A DNA stretch of 35,892 nucleotides from an uncultured Anaerococcus sp. (GTDB lineage: Bacteria; Bacillota; Clostridia; Tissierellales; Peptoniphilaceae), in contig NZ_CALTSY010000022.1 in assembly GCF_943908415.1 (NCBI RefSeq), positions 1 to 35,892 of the forward strand, read 5' to 3'. The notes beneath the pieces are model-generated. The model was not told the origin of the DNA, did not search any database, and saw only the letters and a program-made list of their open reading frames with translations. Below, one piece after another: positions 34,562 to 35,892 of this stretch (positions are counted from its first letter, which is position 1; each line of letters begins with the position of its first letter). Made by a program: the position numbers and the translations under genes.

Positions 34562-34657
34562 TTACTTGTTTTTGCACTTATAAACTATATAACTAGCACA
34601 TAAAGCAACTAACAAGGGAAAAATAAAATTTTCCATTAGGTAGAAAAGTATCTCCAC
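34562..34657 (-). CDS. Putative Fst-like type I toxin, 31-aa hydrophobic peptide
   Basis: A minus-strand frame starting GTG 34657, 7 bases after a perfect AGGAGG (34670-34665), and ending TAA at 34562 just before the terminator. The peptide starts MEILFYLMENFIF, has one membrane-spanning stretch with a conserved-looking proline (FPLLVALCASYIV) and a short Lys-rich tail (KCKNK), the layout of Fst/Ldr-type membrane toxins. The ribosome site is enclosed in a 5'-terminal hairpin (34679-34674 with 34669-34664, GAAA loop), which would delay translation as in par. Sequence identity to known Fst is low, so the family call is tentative. Confidence 0.65.
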   Translation of the reverse strand: MEILFYLMENFIFPLLVALCASYIVYKCKNK

Positions 34658-34685
34658 AAAATCACCTCCTTTCGGAGACCCTTCA

Positions 34686-34694
34686 ATTATAACA
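34686..34694 (-). promoter_or_regulatory. Promoter of the putative toxin mRNA
   Basis: On the minus strand, extended -10 TGTTATAAT (34694-34686). Transcription would start near 34680, giving a leader of only about 23 bases that begins with the ribosome-site hairpin. The -35 falls in the palindrome at 34704-34743. Confidence 0.6.
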
Positions 34695-34703
34695 TATATA
34701 TTA

Positions 34704-34743
34704 GTAATCGATTTTTGTTAAAAAACAAACTTAATTCGATTAC
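34704..34743. repeat. 40-base palindrome upstream of the toxin promoter
   Basis: GTAATCGA (34704-34711) is complementary to 34736-34743, with an A/T-rich inner complementary part (TTTGTT/AACAAA). It has no T-run after it, so it is more like a protein-binding site than a terminator. Its left part overlaps the toxin -35 position. Confidence 0.5.
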
Positions 34744-34795
34744 CATAGGTATTATCATATATTGAAGCTATCATTTTAAATAATATAGTATTAGC

Positions 34796-35479
34796 ATGAT
34801 TAAGAATATAAAAATGAAGAAAAATAAAATAATTTTGCTAGTCTTTTCTCTATCCTTTCTTGTAGCTTGTAATAATGGTGGAGAAGATGATATGCCAAAA
34901 ACTGTAAATGTAGAAGAGAAGGCAAATGAAGAGTCAAGTAGCGATGTGGATATTGCCTCTATTAGTGATTATCTTTTTGAAAAGCTAGATAGTCAAAAGC
35001 TTGTAAGAAATTATGGAGAAGATACTGGCTGGACCAATCTGGAATTTACAGAGGATGGGAATTTTACTGGATCATACTTTGGAAAGATCAAAAACGATGG
35101 CTATGATGGAGGCCTTACTGAGTATGCTTGGAACTGGCATAGGGGTGAGGAGATCCATACTTCTGACTTTAAGGGAAAGTTTAAGATCATAGAAAAGATC
35201 AATGAATATGTGTACAAGATGAAGCTAGATAGTTTTGAGATTACATCTGAAAATGGTAGGTATGATGATATCTATATAAATGTAGACTTTGCCCTAGGTA
35301 TAAAGCCAGATGCAGACTATTACCTATATATCCCAGGAACTCCTGCAAAGTACCTTCCTGGTGAAGATAGTAGGCTTGATAATAATTACAAAAAAGAGGA
35401 TGAAGGTGAGGATAAGACCCAAGGCTTTATAATATGGAATAAGTACCAAGATGAGGTATTTAACCAGTTGTCCTTGTAA
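34796..35479 (+). CDS. Lipoprotein of unknown function
   Basis: 227 residues from ATG 34796 (or 221 from the ATG at 34814); neither has a clear ribosome site. A lysine-rich start, hydrophobic core and lipobox LVAC (Cys25) mark a lipid-anchored secreted protein. A Glu/Ser/Asp-rich linker (26-52) is followed by a soluble domain of about 170 residues rich in Tyr, Asp and Gly, with segments such as GNFTGSYFGKI and YYLYIPGTPAKYLP. This resembles lipoproteins found in several copies in anaerobic cocci, but no function can be named. It has no operon partner. Confidence 0.75.
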   Translation: MIKNIKMKKNKIILLVFSLSFLVACNNGGEDDMPKTVNVEEKANEESSSDVDIASISDYLFEKLDSQKLVRNYGEDTGWTNLEFTEDGNFTGSYFGKIKNDGYDGGLTEYAWNWHRGEEIHTSDFKGKFKIIEKINEYVYKMKLDSFEITSENGRYDDIYINVDFALGIKPDADYYLYIPGTPAKYLPGEDSRLDNNYKKEDEGEDKTQGFIIWNKYQDEVFNQLSL

Positions 35480-35530
35480 TCAATTGTGAGATAATTTTTA
35501 AATATAAGTAATGATAATGCTAGTAATTCC

Positions 35531-35814
35531 CATTTCGATCGGAGCAGAGCGTAGTTGAGAAATCTTATACGATTAACGGATGCCCTCAACCATTTCGAGC
35601 AGAGCGCTAGCAGAGTGGGTAAATCTCTTGGTAAGTTTAAGATCATAGATCTCTCCATGCGCTCATTTCATTCGCTTAGTCGAGAAGGGTGTGCCCGCTA
35701 ACACTATTTCGACCGAAGCGGAGCGTAGCGGAGAAATCCCCTGGATTCCCAATGTGTGTGAGATAATAAGGAGATCTCTCCATGCGCTTATTCCATTCGC
35801 TTAGTCGAGAAGGT
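35531..35814. repeat. Cluster of interspersed palindromic repeats
   Basis: About five related copies in alternating orientation. TTTCGA...GAGAAATC-type copies are near 35532-35563, 35592-35626 and 35706-35738. Copies in the reverse sense (agatctctccatgcgc...cgagaagg) are near 35646-35689 and 35771-35814; these last two are about 90% identical to each other over 42 bases. The copies are GC-richer than the flanks, and each can fold as a short stem. They resemble REP-like intergenic repeats of Gram-positive anaerobes. The apparent open frames across them are not genes. Confidence 0.7.
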
Positions 35815-35840
35815 TATTTATATAATTTTTCAATGAAAAA

Positions 35841-35892
35841 GGGGCTGTTGCAAAAGTCCCAACATAGAAAAAAGACGAGGAAACTTAAAATC
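35841..35892. mobile_element. Probable insertion-sequence end at the window edge
   Basis: GGGGCTGTTGCAAAAGTCCC (35841-35860) resembles terminal inverted repeats that read G..CTGTTGCAAA in IS1182- and IS6-type elements. No transposase frame fits in the remaining bases, so the element would lie to the right. The family call is uncertain. Confidence 0.4.

Larger units (their letters stand above)
34500..34663 (+). repeat. Direct repeat pair of the toxin-antitoxin locus
   Basis: Copy A 34500-34525 (TAGGTAGAAAG-AT-TCTCCAC...) and copy B 34637-34663 (TAGGTAGAAAAG-TA-TCTCCAC...) align over 26-27 bases with only a few differences. Copy B spans the toxin start codon on the other strand. This mirrors the DRa/DRb repeats of the pAD1 par locus. 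Confidence 0.8.

Noticed and set aside
35386..35658. 90-codon minus-strand frame at the right end
   Set aside because: It is composed of interspersed repeat sequence and the antisense of the lipoprotein gene.
35531..35814. CRISPR array
   Set aside because: The repeats are irregularly spaced, alternate in orientation and vary in length; no unit/spacer periodity and no cas genes.

Overview
The window is AT-rich DNA from a low-GC Gram-positive bacterium. The gene order around phoH-ybeY-dgkA-cdd-era-recO-glyQS-ppsR-guaA is typical of Firmicutes. Oxygen-sensitive chemistry (a 2-hydroxyacyl-CoA dehydratase/activase fusion, and ThiH rather than ThiO for thiazole synthesis) and the absence of the sporulation genes yqfC/yqfD suggest a non-sporulating anaerobic coccus of the Anaerococcus/Peptoniphilaceae type. 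The taxon is an inference. No rRNA, tRNA or CRISPR array was seen.

Layout. (1) 35-4220, minus strand: a five-gene operon of a three-part ABC transporter and its two-component system, resembling CprABC/CprRK-type lantibiotic resistance loci, with a candidate response-regulator box in front. (2) 4420-9094, plus: a 1425-residue activase/dehydratase fusion and a small flavin-binding protein, closed by a strong terminator. (3) 9203-11376: an LCP cell-wall ligase and type 2 isopentenyl-diphosphate isomerase. (4) 11470-23285: a long, tightly packed housekeeping run covering NfeD/flotillin membrane domains, PhoH, YbeY, a lipid kinase/phosphatase fusion, cytidine deaminase, Era, RecO, both glycyl-tRNA synthetase subunits, the PPDK regulator and GMP synthase. 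PhoH appears to start at an ATT codon.

(5) 23286-26880, downstream of guaA: an AT-rich accessory segment. It begins with two highly structured non-coding blocks and then carries an overlapping pair of unfamiliar genes, a four-helix membrane protein and a Clp-type AAA+ ATPase with a new N-terminal region. (6) 26828-28585: an antibiotic-resistance-type ABC-F gene behind a leader peptide and terminator/antiterminator. (7) 28741-30883: an M20 amidohydrolase and a CPBP membrane protease-like protein. (8) 31044-34071, minus: a thiSFGH operon behind a TPP riboswitch with two successive terminator hairpins.

(9) 34147-35892: a decayed gene, then an apparent Fst/par-like type I toxin-antitoxin locus. 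Its 31-residue hydrophobic toxin and antisense RNA are transcribed towards each other onto a shared terminator, and both contain a matching direct repeat. A lipoprotein follows, then a cluster of inverted intergenic repeats and a probable insertion-sequence end at the window edge. The most interesting items are the type I toxin-antitoxin locus, the membrane-protein/Clp-ATPase pair and the ABC-F attenuator.
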